A stretch of 64,000 bases of DNA from Bacteroidales bacterium UBA5382 (GTDB taxonomy: Bacteria > Bacteroidota > Bacteroidia > Bacteroidales > Dysgonomonadaceae), in NCBI GenBank assembly GCA_002409745.1, contig DHOU01000001.1, forward strand, positions 1 through 64,000, written 5' to 3'. Below are positions 1 to 7,661 of the stretch, in pieces (the stretch's first letter is position 1; every line of letters begins with the position of its first letter). The notes under the pieces are model-generated. The model saw nothing but the letters and a program-made list of their open reading frames with translations, made no database searches and was not told the DNA's origin. The position numbers and the translations under genes were made by a program.

Positions 1-21
1 AACCAGCTGAACTACCACACC
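1..21 (-). tRNA. tRNA 5' fragment, probably tRNA-Asp
   Basis: Read on the minus strand from base 21, the sequence begins GGTGTGGTAGTTCAGCTGGTT. This is a typical acceptor 5' strand followed by the D-stem and D-loop, and it matches what I recall of Bacteroidales tRNA-Asp. The anticodon lies outside the window, so the amino acid is inferred only. A Bacteroides-type -7 element lies about 32 bases upstream. Confidence 0.6.
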
Positions 22-43
22 ATGGTTAGCATCGTTTTTTCGA

Positions 44-133
44 TAGCGAGTGCAAAGATACGCATATTTTCAGAACCGCAAAATTTTTAATTGGTATTTT
101 TTCGCCTTTTCGCGTCTTTTTTCGCACTCGCTA
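44..133. repeat. 10-bp perfect inverted repeat around the tRNA promoter
   Basis: TAGCGAGTGC (44-53) is repeated in inverse as GCACTCGCTA (124-133), with 70 bp between the arms. The left arm touches the -7 box. It could be a stem in a transcript, a protein site or chance; nothing else here resolves this. Confidence 0.4.
53..82 (-). promoter_or_regulatory. Promoter of the tRNA
   Basis: On the minus strand TATCTTTG (53-60) fits the Bacteroides -7 consensus TAnnTTTG, and TTTG (79-82) fits the -33 box. The spacer is 18 bp rather than the usual 19-20. The predicted start falls about 25 bases before the tRNA 5' end. Confidence 0.5.
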
Positions 134-167
134 CCGAGAGGCTAATCTATCCTGCTCGAAGACAGCC

Positions 168-2279
168 TTATTTCAACCATTCGTCGAACCACCGGAAAAA
201 CTCGCGCTGAAAAAGAATGCCGTTCTGCGGCTGCGATATCCAATGATTCTCATTCGGGAATATCAGCATGCGCGCAGGAATGTCGCGTAATTTCGCGGCA
301 TTGAAAGCCATCATTCCCTGTGAGGCCAGAATACGGTAATCGAGTTCGCCGTGCGTGATCATAATGGGCGTGTCCCACTTGTCGACAAAGTGATGAGGCG
401 AGGTGGCATACGTCTTCTGCGCAACAGTGTTGAGCTTATCCCAATACGGGCCGCCCATATCCCAGTTGGCAAACCACAATTCTTCCGTTTCGAGATATTG
501 CGCCTCCAAATTAAAGATGCCTGCATGGGCAAGAAACGCTTTGAAACGCTTGTTGTGATTGCCTGCCAACCAATATACCGAGAAGCCGCCATAGCTGGCT
601 CCGGTGCATCCCAGCCGGTTCTCATCGATAAACGGCTCTTTGGCAAGCGCATCGATGGCCGAAAGGTAATCTTTCATATTCTGCCCGCCGTAGTCGCCGC
701 TGATCTGCTCGTTCCATTCCTGTCCGAAACCGGGCAATCCGCGGCGGTTGGGCGCTACGATGATGTATCCGTTGGCGGCCATCATTTGCAGATTCCAGCG
801 GTACGACCAGAACTGGCTTACGGCGCTTTGCGGGCCGCCCTGGCAATAAAGGAGCGCGGGGTAAGTCTTGGTGCTGTCGAAGTCGGGCGGATACACCACC
901 CAAGTGAGCATCTTTTTCCCGTCGGTCGTCGGTATCCATCGTTCTTCCACGGCGCCCATTTTTATCTGTTCCAGAATATCTTTATTTTCGAACGACAATT
1001 CCGTCGCATTGCCCGACGCGATATCCACCGAATAAATTTCGGTCGGTTGCGACATTGATTGGCGCGTGGCGATGAGTTTACCGTCACCCAAGGCCACGGA
1101 GGTATAATCGTGGACGCCCTGCGTGACAGGCTTTACTTCTTTGGTCTGAAGATCGGCGGAGAAAATGTGCGTTTTCGCTTCTACGCAGGCTATCAGGAAA
1201 AGCGACTTATTGTCGGCATTCCATATAAAAGCATCCGTGTTGTAATCGAAATGCTCGGTAATGTATGCCTTTTCGCCGGTCGACAGGTTCATGGCCAAAA
1301 GCCGGTTTTTATCGGCTTCATAGCCGTCGCGCTCCATGCTTTGCCAGGCAAGATAGCGGCCGTCGGGCGAGAATTGCGGGTTGGTGTCGTACCCCGCCAT
1401 GCCCTCCGTCATGTTCGTCGTCGTTCCGGTCTCCACATTATAAAAATAAATATCGGAATTGGTCGAAACCGCATATTCGCGGCCCGTTTTCTTCCGGCAC
1501 GTGTACGCGATGGTTTTGCCGTCGGGGCTCCAAGCCAACTGTTCGATACCGCCGAACGGAAGCATCGGCGATTCGTAAGGTTCGCCTTCCAGCAGGTCTT
1601 TTATGTTTGAAAGTTTGTTTTTGTTGAGATCGGCGACAAACGGGTGCGGCACGTTCTCCACCCAAGTATCCCAGTGTTTGTACATCAGGTCGTCGACGAT
1701 GCGCCCCGATGCCTGAGGCAGGTCGGGATAACGGTCGGCCGCAGAAGTCGCTACTTTCACATCTTTATAAAAGAGGATTTTCTTGCCGTCGGGCGAAAAC
1801 CGGAAGCCGCTTATGCCGCCCTCCACATTGGATATCTGCGTCATACCGCCGCCATCGGGATGGATGGTCCATATCTGCGGCGAACCGGATTCGTCGCTTA
1901 AGAAAGCGATCCGTTTGCCGTTCTCGATCCATTGCGGATTACTTTCGCGGGTGTTGGTGACGGTGAGCTGCTTCTTCTTCGAGCCGTCGGCCGCGATGAT
2001 GAACAGTTCGGGATTGGTTTTATTCTGCTTGATGCTGACGTAAGTCACCTGATATAACAGTTGCGATTTGTCGGGCGATACGTGCACGTCGCCGATGCGT
2101 CCGAAGCTGTATAGCGCTTCGGGAGTCATGCGCCCGTCCTGTATCGTGACGGATGCTTTGCCTATTACCTCTCCGGGTTGTTTGCCGGCCGGTTTGTCGC
2201 CTTTACTCTCCTGCCCGGTGGAACAACCGAGTAAGCCGGCGCCTATTGCAATGGTCATAAAAATAGATTTTATTTTCAT
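168..2279 (-). CDS. S9 family peptidase (DPP5-like), predicted lipoprotein
   Basis: A 703-aa prolyl-oligopeptidase-family serine peptidase. The N-terminus is a lipoprotein signal (hydrophobic run ending LLGC, Cys19). Residues about 55-430 carry WD40/TolB-like propeller repeats (several FSPDGK or WSPDGK motifs). The C-terminal alpha/beta hydrolase domain has the nucleophile elbow GASYGGF, then GELDYRI (acid) and NENHW (His). Length and layout resemble P. gingivalis dipeptidyl-peptidase 5, which trims dipeptides from periplasmic peptides for amino-acid feeding. It starts 18 bases after the LolD-like gene, so the two are probably cotranscribed. The exact subfamily (DPP5 or acylaminoacyl peptidase) is inferred. 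Confidence 0.9.
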   Translation of the reverse strand: MKIKSIFMTIAIGAGLLGCSTGQESKGDKPAGKQPGEVIGKASVTIQDGRMTPEALYSFGRIGDVHVSPDKSQLLYQVTYVSIKQNKTNPELFIIAADGSKKKQLTVTNTRESNPQWIENGKRIAFLSDESGSPQIWTIHPDGGGMTQISNVEGGISGFRFSPDGKKILFYKDVKVATSAADRYPDLPQASGRIVDDLMYKHWDTWVENVPHPFVADLNKNKLSNIKDLLEGEPYESPMLPFGGIEQLAWSPDGKTIAYTCRKKTGREYAVSTNSDIYFYNVETGTTTNMTEGMAGYDTNPQFSPDGRYLAWQSMERDGYEADKNRLLAMNLSTGEKAYITEHFDYNTDAFIWNADNKSLFLIACVEAKTHIFSADLQTKEVKPVTQGVHDYTSVALGDGKLIATRQSMSQPTEIYSVDIASGNATELSFENKDILEQIKMGAVEERWIPTTDGKKMLTWVVYPPDFDSTKTYPALLYCQGGPQSAVSQFWSYRWNLQMMAANGYIIVAPNRRGLPGFGQEWNEQISGDYGGQNMKDYLSAIDALAKEPFIDENRLGCTGASYGGFSVYWLAGNHNKRFKAFLAHAGIFNLEAQYLETEELWFANWDMGGPYWDKLNTVAQKTYATSPHHFVDKWDTPIMITHGELDYRILASQGMMAFNAAKLRDIPARMLIFPNENHWISQPQNGILFQREFFRWFDEWLK

Positions 2280-2297
2280 TATATATATGTAAGATGA

Positions 2298-2963
2298 TTA
2301 TTCGTGTAAAGCGTCGACGATGAGGCCGTCTTTCATGTGGATGGTACGGTCGGTGATGGAGGCGAGCTGTTCGTCGTGGGTGACGATGACGAAGGTCTGG
2401 TTGAGCTTGTCCCTCAGTTCGAAGAACAACGCATGCAGCTCCTGTTTGTTGTCCGTGTCGAGACTGCCCGAAGGCTCGTCGGCAAACACCACGAGCGGCT
2501 CGTTGATTAAGGCGCGGGCCACGGCGACCCGTTGTTTTTCGCCCCCCGACAGTTCGGCCGGTTTATGCCCCATGCGTCCCGCTAAGCCCATCATGTCGAG
2601 CAACTCCTTCGCCTTTTTCTCGCTGTCGGAATGTTTTCTTTTGCCGATAAGCGAGGGGATCATCACGTTTTCGAGCGCCGTGAACTCGGGTAGGAGCTGA
2701 TGAAACTGAAAGACAAAGCCGATGTTTTTGTTCCGGAAATCGGATAGTTTCTTTTCGTTCAGCCGGCTTAAGTCGTGTTCCTGAATGAATACTTTCCCGG
2801 CGTCGGCTTTTTCGAGCGTGCCCATGATCATGAGCAGAGTGGTTTTGCCCGCGCCGCTGGGGCCTACAATAGAGACAATTTCTCCTTTCGCCACTTGCAG
2901 GTCGATGCCTTTCAACACCTGTAGCCGGCCAAAACTTTTATAAATCTGTTCAACCCTGATCAT
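2298..2963 (-). CDS. LolD-like ABC transporter ATP-binding protein
   Basis: A 221-aa ATPase with Walker [10 protein letters not shown] (about residue 34), signature [15 protein letters not shown], Walker [13 protein letters not shown] and an H-loop THDE. This is the LolD/FtsE/MacB class, which energises FtsX-type permeases; LolD releases lipoproteins from the inner membrane for transport to the outer membrane. No permease gene is adjacent, which is common for lolD in Bacteroidota. It is the first gene of a probable two-gene unit with the S9 peptidase. The lolD name is not certain, so no symbol is given. Confidence 0.85.
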   Translation of the reverse strand: MIRVEQIYKSFGRLQVLKGIDLQVAKGEIVSIVGPSGAGKTTLLMIMGTLEKADAGKVFIQEHDLSRLNEKKLSDFRNKNIGFVFQFHQLLPEFTALENVMIPSLIGKRKHSDSEKKAKELLDMMGLAGRMGHKPAELSGGEKQRVAVARALINEPLVVFADEPSGSLDTDNKQELHALFFELRDKLNQTFVIVTHDEQLASITDRTIHMKDGLIVDALHE

Positions 2964-3106
2964 TTGCCAATCAATCTGTTTTCAATCTGTTTTAATATCA
3001 ACTGCGAAGATAAGAAAAAATGTCCTTTTTGAGGATTGTATTTCGGGGCAATTTGATAATTAAATATTCTTAACAACAAGTTCGTATGCGGATAAATTTC
3101 CTATCG

Positions 3107-3114
3107 TATATTTG
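3107..3114 (+). promoter_or_regulatory. -7 promoter element for the Cys/Lys-rich peptide gene
   Basis: TATATTTG matches TAnnTTTG. The expected -33 position is weak (TTCG, 22 bp upstream). The predicted start lies about 35 bases before the ATG at 3156. Confidence 0.45.
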
Positions 3115-3155
3115 TGGCGATATTCTTATAGGGATTAATTTAAAATAGTATAATA

Positions 3156-3389
3156 ATGAGAAAATGGATTTTATCTACAGCCGTTATCTTCGCTTTGTCA
3201 TTGTCGGCAAACGCCGTAGCGCAAGATAATCAGAAGGCGCAAGCTAAATCGACGACCGAATGTTGCCAGAAAGACAAAAACAAGTCGGGCGATAAAAAAT
3301 CATGTTGCAGCAAGGATAAGAAAAGTGATAAGAAATGCTGCTCAGACAAGAAGGCTCCGGCCGCAAAAGACAAAACGGCTAAGAAATAA
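3156..3389 (+). CDS. Small secreted Cys/Lys-rich protein
   Basis: A 77-aa protein with a clear Sec signal peptide (MRKWILSTAVIFALSLSANA, cleavage near AVAQ). The mature part of about 53 residues is almost only Lys, Asp, Ser, Ala and Cys, with three Cys-Cys pairs in a repeated pattern (CCQKDKNKS, SCCSKDKKS, KCCSDKK). Spaced vicinal cysteines with Lys/Asp suggest metal binding or a redox or disulfide role; that is inference. I recognise no named family. It has its own -7 element upstream and a strong terminator 12 bases downstream, so it is probably a one-gene unit. Confidence 0.75.
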   Translation: MRKWILSTAVIFALSLSANAVAQDNQKAQAKSTTECCQKDKNKSGDKKSCCSKDKKSDKKCCSDKKAPAAKDKTAKK

Positions 3390-3400
3390 CCCCGTACCGG

Positions 3401-3429
3401 GCGGGCGGCATTCAGCCCCCGCTTTTTTT
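3401..3429 (+). terminator. Rho-independent terminator ending at the pdxH start
   Basis: GCGGGCGGC (3401-3409), a 5-base loop, then GCCCCCGC (3415-3422) form a GC-rich stem with one bulged C, followed by seven T (3423-3429). The T run touches the pdxH ATG at 3430. Confidence 0.8.
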
Positions 3430-4068
3430 ATGAAAAAATTATCGGATTTCAGGGAAGAATATACCAGAGGCGCGCTGGAAGAGTCGGCGATGCTGCCGGA
3501 CCCCGTGCGGCAATTCGAAAAATGGTTGCACGAGGCCATCGAATCGGGAATAGCCGAGCCGAATGCGATGGTGCTGGCTTCGGTGGGCGGGGGCGGAATG
3601 CCATCGGCGCGTGTCGTGCTGTTGAAAGAAGTAACCCGCAGAGGATTTGTGTTTTTTACCAACTATGGCAGCCGGAAGGGGCGTGAACTGGGGGAAAACC
3701 CGCATGCCGCACTTGTTTTCGACTGGCACGAAATCGCCCGCCAGGTGCGCGTGGAAGGAACGGTGGAGAAACTGCCGGCAGACGAGTCGGACGCCTATTT
3801 CCGTTCGCGTCCCGAAAGCAGTCGTTTGGGGGCATGGGTTTCGGCTCAGAGCCGGGTCATTGAAGGGCGCGAGACATTAGACGCGGCATTGTCGGAATAT
3901 GCCGTCCGTTTTGGCGGAGGAGATATTCCCCGTCCCGATTATTGGGGCGGCTACGTGGTGTGTCCGGCGGTTATGGAATTCTGGCAGGGGAGGACAAACC
4001 GTTTGCACGACCGGATTGTATATTCCCTTGATTCGCACGGCTGGGCGATGCAACGGTTGGCGCCGTGA
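3430..4068 (+). CDS. pdxH: Pyridoxamine 5'-phosphate oxidase
   Basis: A 212-aa FMN-dependent oxidase that converts pyridoxine or pyridoxamine 5'-phosphate to pyridoxal 5'-phosphate, the last step of vitamin B6 salvage. The family features are complete: N-terminal DFREEYTRGAL, the FMN-binding stretch SARVVLLKEV, SRKGRELGENP, RVEGTVEKL, SRLGAWVSAQS and the C-terminal PDYWGGYVV then EFWQGRTNRLHDR. The open frame extends upstream to 3325 but runs through the peptide gene and its terminator, so the ATG at 3430 is chosen. No ribosome-binding site is possible other than the terminator hairpin. Its TGA stop is the start of a 7-bp word tract (TGATTGG). Confidence 0.95.
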   Translation: MKKLSDFREEYTRGALEESAMLPDPVRQFEKWLHEAIESGIAEPNAMVLASVGGGGMPSARVVLLKEVTRRGFVFFTNYGSRKGRELGENPHAALVFDWHEIARQVRVEGTVEKLPADESDAYFRSRPESSRLGAWVSAQSRVIEGRETLDAALSEYAVRFGGGDIPRPDYWGGYVVCPAVMEFWQGRTNRLHDRIVYSLDSHGWAMQRLAP

Positions 4069-4110
4069 TTGGGTATTGGAGGCTGGAGGTTGGTGATTGG
4101 TGATTGGAGT
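4066..4110 (+). repeat. 7-bp word tract after pdxH
   Basis: Degenerate words TGATTGG, GTATTGG, AGGCTGG and AGGTTGG run from the pdxH stop codon. It is a short member of the heptad family found throughout the window, and TGATTGG is a variant of the TAATTGG word upstream of lpxB. Confidence 0.55.
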
Positions 4111-4456
4111 TGCAACATTTTGCGTCTCTACTTGCGTCGACGGAGAATGCACGGAATCGGGGTATTCCATTGAAAATACTTTTTTAAGCGCATTCTTGAT
4201 TTCTTCGAGTCTATCCGGGGCGATAGAGCTTTTTGTATCCAACCGGTATATAAACCATTCTACTCGTTACCTTCGCAAAAGAAATAAAAAAAATACCGTA
4301 AAAAATTTTTGCGGTCTCGATAAATTTTCCGAACTTCGCTTTCTGATTGAATGATATTCATATCCTATTAGAGTGAACAGTCTTTTGACATCCGGTACAA
4401 GGTTGTTGTTCTCTGTAAACGGATATACGGAAGTTGGAAATACCTTTCTTCCTCCC

Positions 4457-4792
4457 GGGAATATATCCGGTAGAAAAACAACCTTATCGGCGACCTCTCG
4501 CAAAGCGGTTTTTCATGCCGAAAACACTTTCACGACCCCTCGCAAGGGACTTTTTTATTCCAAAAATGACTTTATCCGGCGGGCGAGGGGTATATCCCGT
4601 TCCCGAATGGTTTTTATCCTGCGAGTTAAAGGTGTTTTTTATTTCCCAAAAGCCTTTAACTTGCGGGATACGTTCGTTTTCAATTTCAAACTGCCTGTAT
4701 CCTACGGGATATGTTCATTTTTTGTTTTCAAAACCGGCGTATCCCCCGGGATATATTTAATTTTTACTCTTATACCTCTTCTATATATAATA
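4457..4792 (+). repeat. 42-bp phased degenerate array, about 8 units
   Basis: Units start near 4457, 4499, 4541, 4583, 4625, 4667, 4709 and 4751, always 42 bp apart. Each has a T-run (for example CTTTTTTATTC, GTTTTTATCC) and a short palindromic core such as TATCC-TAC-GGGATA (4698-4711). Arms of neighbouring units pair although their sequences differ: GTTAAAGG with CCTTTAAC (4625-4660), and CCCCTCGC with GCGAGGGG (4536-4590). Reading frames through it are repetitive and lack any protein signature. It lies just upstream of the DUF6261-type gene. The rest of 4111-4456 shows nothing I can name. Confidence 0.7.
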
Positions 4793-4828
4793 TTATTATT
4801 ACATTATTAATCTATAAATAAGAATGAT

Positions 4829-5566
4829 ATGGAAAAAATAGATTCCTTTAATATTACACATTTGAACAACTCGGAGCACACGGGGTTTCACACTTCGGTG
4901 CATGGTTTCATGACACAAGCCGGGTTGGAGAATATCGGTGCCGTGGAGTTGGATCCACCGTATAAATCGGCCATCGATATTATGCAAGATTTGGTGCATC
5001 GTTCCACACGCAGTCCCTATACGCCTGAAAAAGACGTCCTGGACTCCGACCGCGATGATGGAACAGAATATGTAATAGACCGGATATACGCTGCCCTGAA
5101 GTCGCCTATTGCGGCCGAACGGGAAGCCGCTACCGCCCTTGTGCCGATAGTCAGTCCTTACAAAGGCATTGCTTCGCGCCCCAAAGGGCAGGAGTCGGTC
5201 GACATCAAAGGGATGATCCTTGATTTGCGCGCCCCCGGCGTGGCTGCACACGTTAAGACATTAACCCTCGACGCGGCGATTGACGCCCTTGAGGTGTTGA
5301 ACAACCGGTATGTCGAAATTGATAAATTGGTGGTCGTTGAGAAGCCGGCTTATGCCGAAACGCAGGAAAAACGGAAGGCTATCGACGACCTTTACCGGCA
5401 GATTGCCGACCGCGCGTATGCGACCGCCTTGCTTACTCCGAACGACAAGGTGGCGGAATTTATCCGGAACGTCAATAATCTTATCCGCCAGACTTCTGCG
5501 GCTTACAATCAACGGGTAGCACAACTCAAAGTCGACCGGAAAAAGAAGGAGACGGACGGTAAATAA
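4829..5566 (+). CDS. DUF6261-like hypothetical protein
   Basis: A 245-aa soluble protein without signal peptide or membrane segment. It starts MEKIDSFNITHLNNSEHTGF and is mostly helical, ending in a charged Lys-rich tail (DRKKKETDGK). It resembles the Bacteroidales family DUF6261, in which the phrase H-x-N-x-E-H-x-x-F near the N-terminus recurs; function unknown. The assignment is from memory of the family pattern. It stands alone: a 42-bp repeat array lies upstream and a terminator hairpin downstream. No Bacteroides-type promoter is obvious in the AT-rich 4755-4828. Confidence 0.7.
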   Translation: MEKIDSFNITHLNNSEHTGFHTSVHGFMTQAGLENIGAVELDPPYKSAIDIMQDLVHRSTRSPYTPEKDVLDSDRDDGTEYVIDRIYAALKSPIAAEREAATALVPIVSPYKGIASRPKGQESVDIKGMILDLRAPGVAAHVKTLTLDAAIDALEVLNNRYVEIDKLVVVEKPAYAETQEKRKAIDDLYRQIADRAYATALLTPNDKVAEFIRNVNNLIRQTSAAYNQRVAQLKVDRKKKETDGK

Positions 5567-5603
5567 ACCGGAGTGTAGGGAGAGGCGAGAGTAAAAGTAA
5601 ATT

Positions 5604-5665
5604 GTGGAAAGTGAAGCGTCAGGCAATCGGATTAAATAGAAAGCCTGCCTTCCTTTCCACTTTTT
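5604..5665 (+). terminator. Terminator after the DUF6261-type gene
   Basis: GTGGAAAG (5604-5611) pairs with CTTTCCAC (5653-5660), and the inner CAGGC pairs with GCCTG. TTTTT follows. Confidence 0.65.
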
Positions 5666-5847
5666 GTTTCATGAATCGGTTGGACATTCGCCGAATAAAT
5701 AATGTCTTTTTTCTATTATTGATAGACAAAAATTATAAGTATTTGTGAAAAGCGCATCCTTACTTGATTTCCGCTTTTGTAACACCTTAAATAATCAAAC
5801 GATTGTTGTTAATTATAATTAAAATATAAAGACTTAAAGTTGTTTTA

Positions 5848-5879
5848 TTTGGAGCATATGGATTGTTTGATTATCTTTG
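5848..5879 (+). promoter_or_regulatory. Promoter of the usher-like locus
   Basis: TTTG (5848-5851), a 20-bp spacer and TATCTTTG (5872-5879) match the Bacteroides consensus exactly. The first gene starts at 6199, so the leader would be about 310 nt. No riboswitch or leader peptide was recognised in the leader; the rest of 5666-6198 is AT-rich without other recognisable content. Confidence 0.65.
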
Positions 5880-6198
5880 TGCGTTTTTCAGACAGTTAAG
5901 TTATAATTTATATAGTATACAGAGAGTTAAGCACGATAGTTCCGGGAATCAGACTTTTTTAATTTAAACTTTATAGGATTGCAACCGATTTTTTTTGTAT
6001 TCGATTTATCTTGTATTTGTGTTGTGAATGTCTTAAAAACAGAGCCGTATGTCTCTTTTGCATAATAGGTGGGAGAGGGGGAGATCGAGTAAATGCGCAC
6101 TATAATCTATGAGGTGCTTAAGGTGTCTAGAACAACGAATTATCTATCTATATTACAAATAAGTTTTTACAAATCAATTTTTATTTATCAATAAACAA

Positions 6199-6768
6199 AT
6201 GAGAACAAAAAAGTTTTTTTTAGTGGCCTTATTGGTTACAATAGGGCTGGTGAGTGTGAATAGTGCGAAAGCACAAAATAAAAAAAGTGATGAAGTTACC
6301 GTAAAAATCAATCTTCACGAAATTCAATCATTGGTAGTAAATCCTGCACAAAAGACAGTCACCCTTGATTATAAAACTCCGGATGACTACAAGGATGGAG
6401 TGTCTTCTAAAGAACAAAAAGACCATCTTAGCGTATTTAGTACGGGAGGATTCGATATTTCCGTTAAATCAAATGGGAATTTTAACAACAGTGCCACTAA
6501 CAAAAAAATCAACGCTTCAGACGTCAAAATCATTGCTGAGGCAGGTTCCGGTAATAAAGCCAGCGATCGATATCAAAGGAATATTACGTTAGGCACTAGT
6601 GCGAAGACGTTGATATCTTCAACAACCGGAGCAAGAGATCGTAAGTATACTATTACCTATGATAACAAGGCTGGGAAAGACGATAACTATTTAAGTTTTT
6701 ATAATACGAAAGGCGGTAAGCCGAATGTATTTACGGCTCAGGTTACCTATACGATTGCACCCAAATAA
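6199..6768 (+). CDS. Secreted beta-rich protein, candidate fibre subunit
   Basis: 189 aa with a Sec signal (MRTKKFFLVALLVTIGLVSV, cleavage near SAKAQ). The mature part of about 163 residues has no Cys, is rich in beta-branched residues, Lys and Asn, and ends VTYTIAPK, with a hydrophobic/polar alternation of the kind seen in last strands of spore-coat-U or WxL-like subunits. I do not recognise a family. It is the first gene of a plus-strand group with a PapD-like protein and a large barrel, which suggests a major exported subunit; that role is inferred. Lower GC than the barrel gene. A terminator-like hairpin follows and would raise this product relative to the downstream genes. Confidence 0.7.
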   Translation: MRTKKFFLVALLVTIGLVSVNSAKAQNKKSDEVTVKINLHEIQSLVVNPAQKTVTLDYKTPDDYKDGVSSKEQKDHLSVFSTGGFDISVKSNGNFNNSATNKKINASDVKIIAEAGSGNKASDRYQRNITLGTSAKTLISSTTGARDRKYTITYDNKAGKDDNYLSFYNTKGGKPNVFTAQVTYTIAPK

Positions 6769-6790
6769 AAGGTTTGTATAATCATTTACT

Positions 6791-6830
6791 AAAAAGGGGA
6801 ATTTATAGATGATACAAATTTCCCTTTTTT
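6791..6830 (+). terminator. Internal terminator or attenuating hairpin
   Basis: AAAAAGGGGAATTT (6791-6804) pairs with AAATTTCCCTTTTT (6816-6829), 13 of 14 positions plus one G-U, followed by T-rich sequence. It separates the subunit gene from the chaperone-like gene, so downstream expression probably depends on read-through. Confidence 0.7.
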
Positions 6831-6857
6831 ATTCTTTTCCAAAAAGGACAAAAGATT

Positions 6858-7661
6858 ATGAGTAAACATGTCGTTTTTTTTGTCTGTATTTTATTAACAG
6901 CCTCTTGCGGGTTGTTATTTTCGCAAGTGGGGCTTTCGGTATCTCCGCCCCGCGTATATTATCATATAGCCCCGGGAGAAACCGGATCGCAAAAGTTGTT
7001 GGTGAGCAATATCAGTAAAAATTATGCGCTTAGCTTATCATTGACCTTTAGCGATTGGAAATATGATGACGAAGGCAATAACCTGATGTTCTCTCCCGAT
7101 TCATTGACTAATTCCTGTGCGAGTTGGATGAGTGTGAAGGAAGGATCTTACCTTTCCTTAGAGCCTGGGGAGAATAAGGAAATCGAATTAGTGATGAATG
7201 TACCTCCCAACCCAAAAGGCGATGAGAATGTCCATACCGCCCTGCTGTATGTAACCCAAATGAATCCTATAGAAGGCATGGATGAACAGGGAATAGGAAT
7301 TAATATCAATGTTCGGCAGGGCATTAAGATTTATCACAAAGGAAAGGCTCCCGAAATAAAGAAACTGGAGATAGAAAATTTGACCTACGATAAAGCGTCC
7401 AATTCGCTGCAACTGGTCTTTAATAATAAAGGAAATAGTTGGGTTAACGGTCAAGTAACGGCCACGGTCTTTAACGAGGCGACGGGTAAGGAAATTGCGC
7501 CGGAACCGATTGTGTTCTACACCCTGCCCGGCGATCACCGCATCATGGCGATCCCCTTGGGTACAGAACCAGCACAAGGCACCTACACCGCAACCGTGAT
7601 GCTTGATTCCGGGGATGATGCGGATATAGAAGCCGCCCAACTGGAGTTTGCCTATGAATAG
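6858..7661 (+). CDS. PapD-like periplasmic chaperone-type protein
   Basis: 267 aa with a signal peptide (cleavage near LLFSQ). It contains two immunoglobulin-like domains: residues about 24-150 start VGLSVSPPRVYYHIAPGETG and include FSDWKYDDEGN, LSLEPGENKEIELVMNVPP and HTALLYV, the layout of fimbrial chaperone and DUF916-like domains; residues about 165-267 form a second beta sandwich (VFNNKGNSWVNGQV). Family knowledge: such proteins hold exported subunits by donating a strand. Its neighbours (subunit-like gene, usher-like barrel) fit that use. The match is to the fold pattern, not to a recognised orthologue. Its last 8 bases overlap the start of the next gene. Confidence 0.7.
   Translation: MSKHVVFFVCILLTASCGLLFSQVGLSVSPPRVYYHIAPGETGSQKLLVSNISKNYALSLSLTFSDWKYDDEGNNLMFSPDSLTNSCASWMSVKEGSYLSLEPGENKEIELVMNVPPNPKGDENVHTALLYVTQMNPIEGMDEQGIGININVRQGIKIYHKGKAPEIKKLEIENLTYDKASNSLQLVFNNKGNSWVNGQVTATVFNEATGKEIAPEPIVFYTLPGDHRIMAIPLGTEPAQGTYTATVMLDSGDDADIEAAQLEFAYE

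Noticed and set aside
351..1058. 235-aa ORF opposite the S9 peptidase
   Set aside because: Shadow of the peptidase codon pattern; no protein signature.
4373..4810. ORFs of 145 and 108 aa
   Set aside because: They are translations of the 42-bp array; no signal, domain or normal composition.
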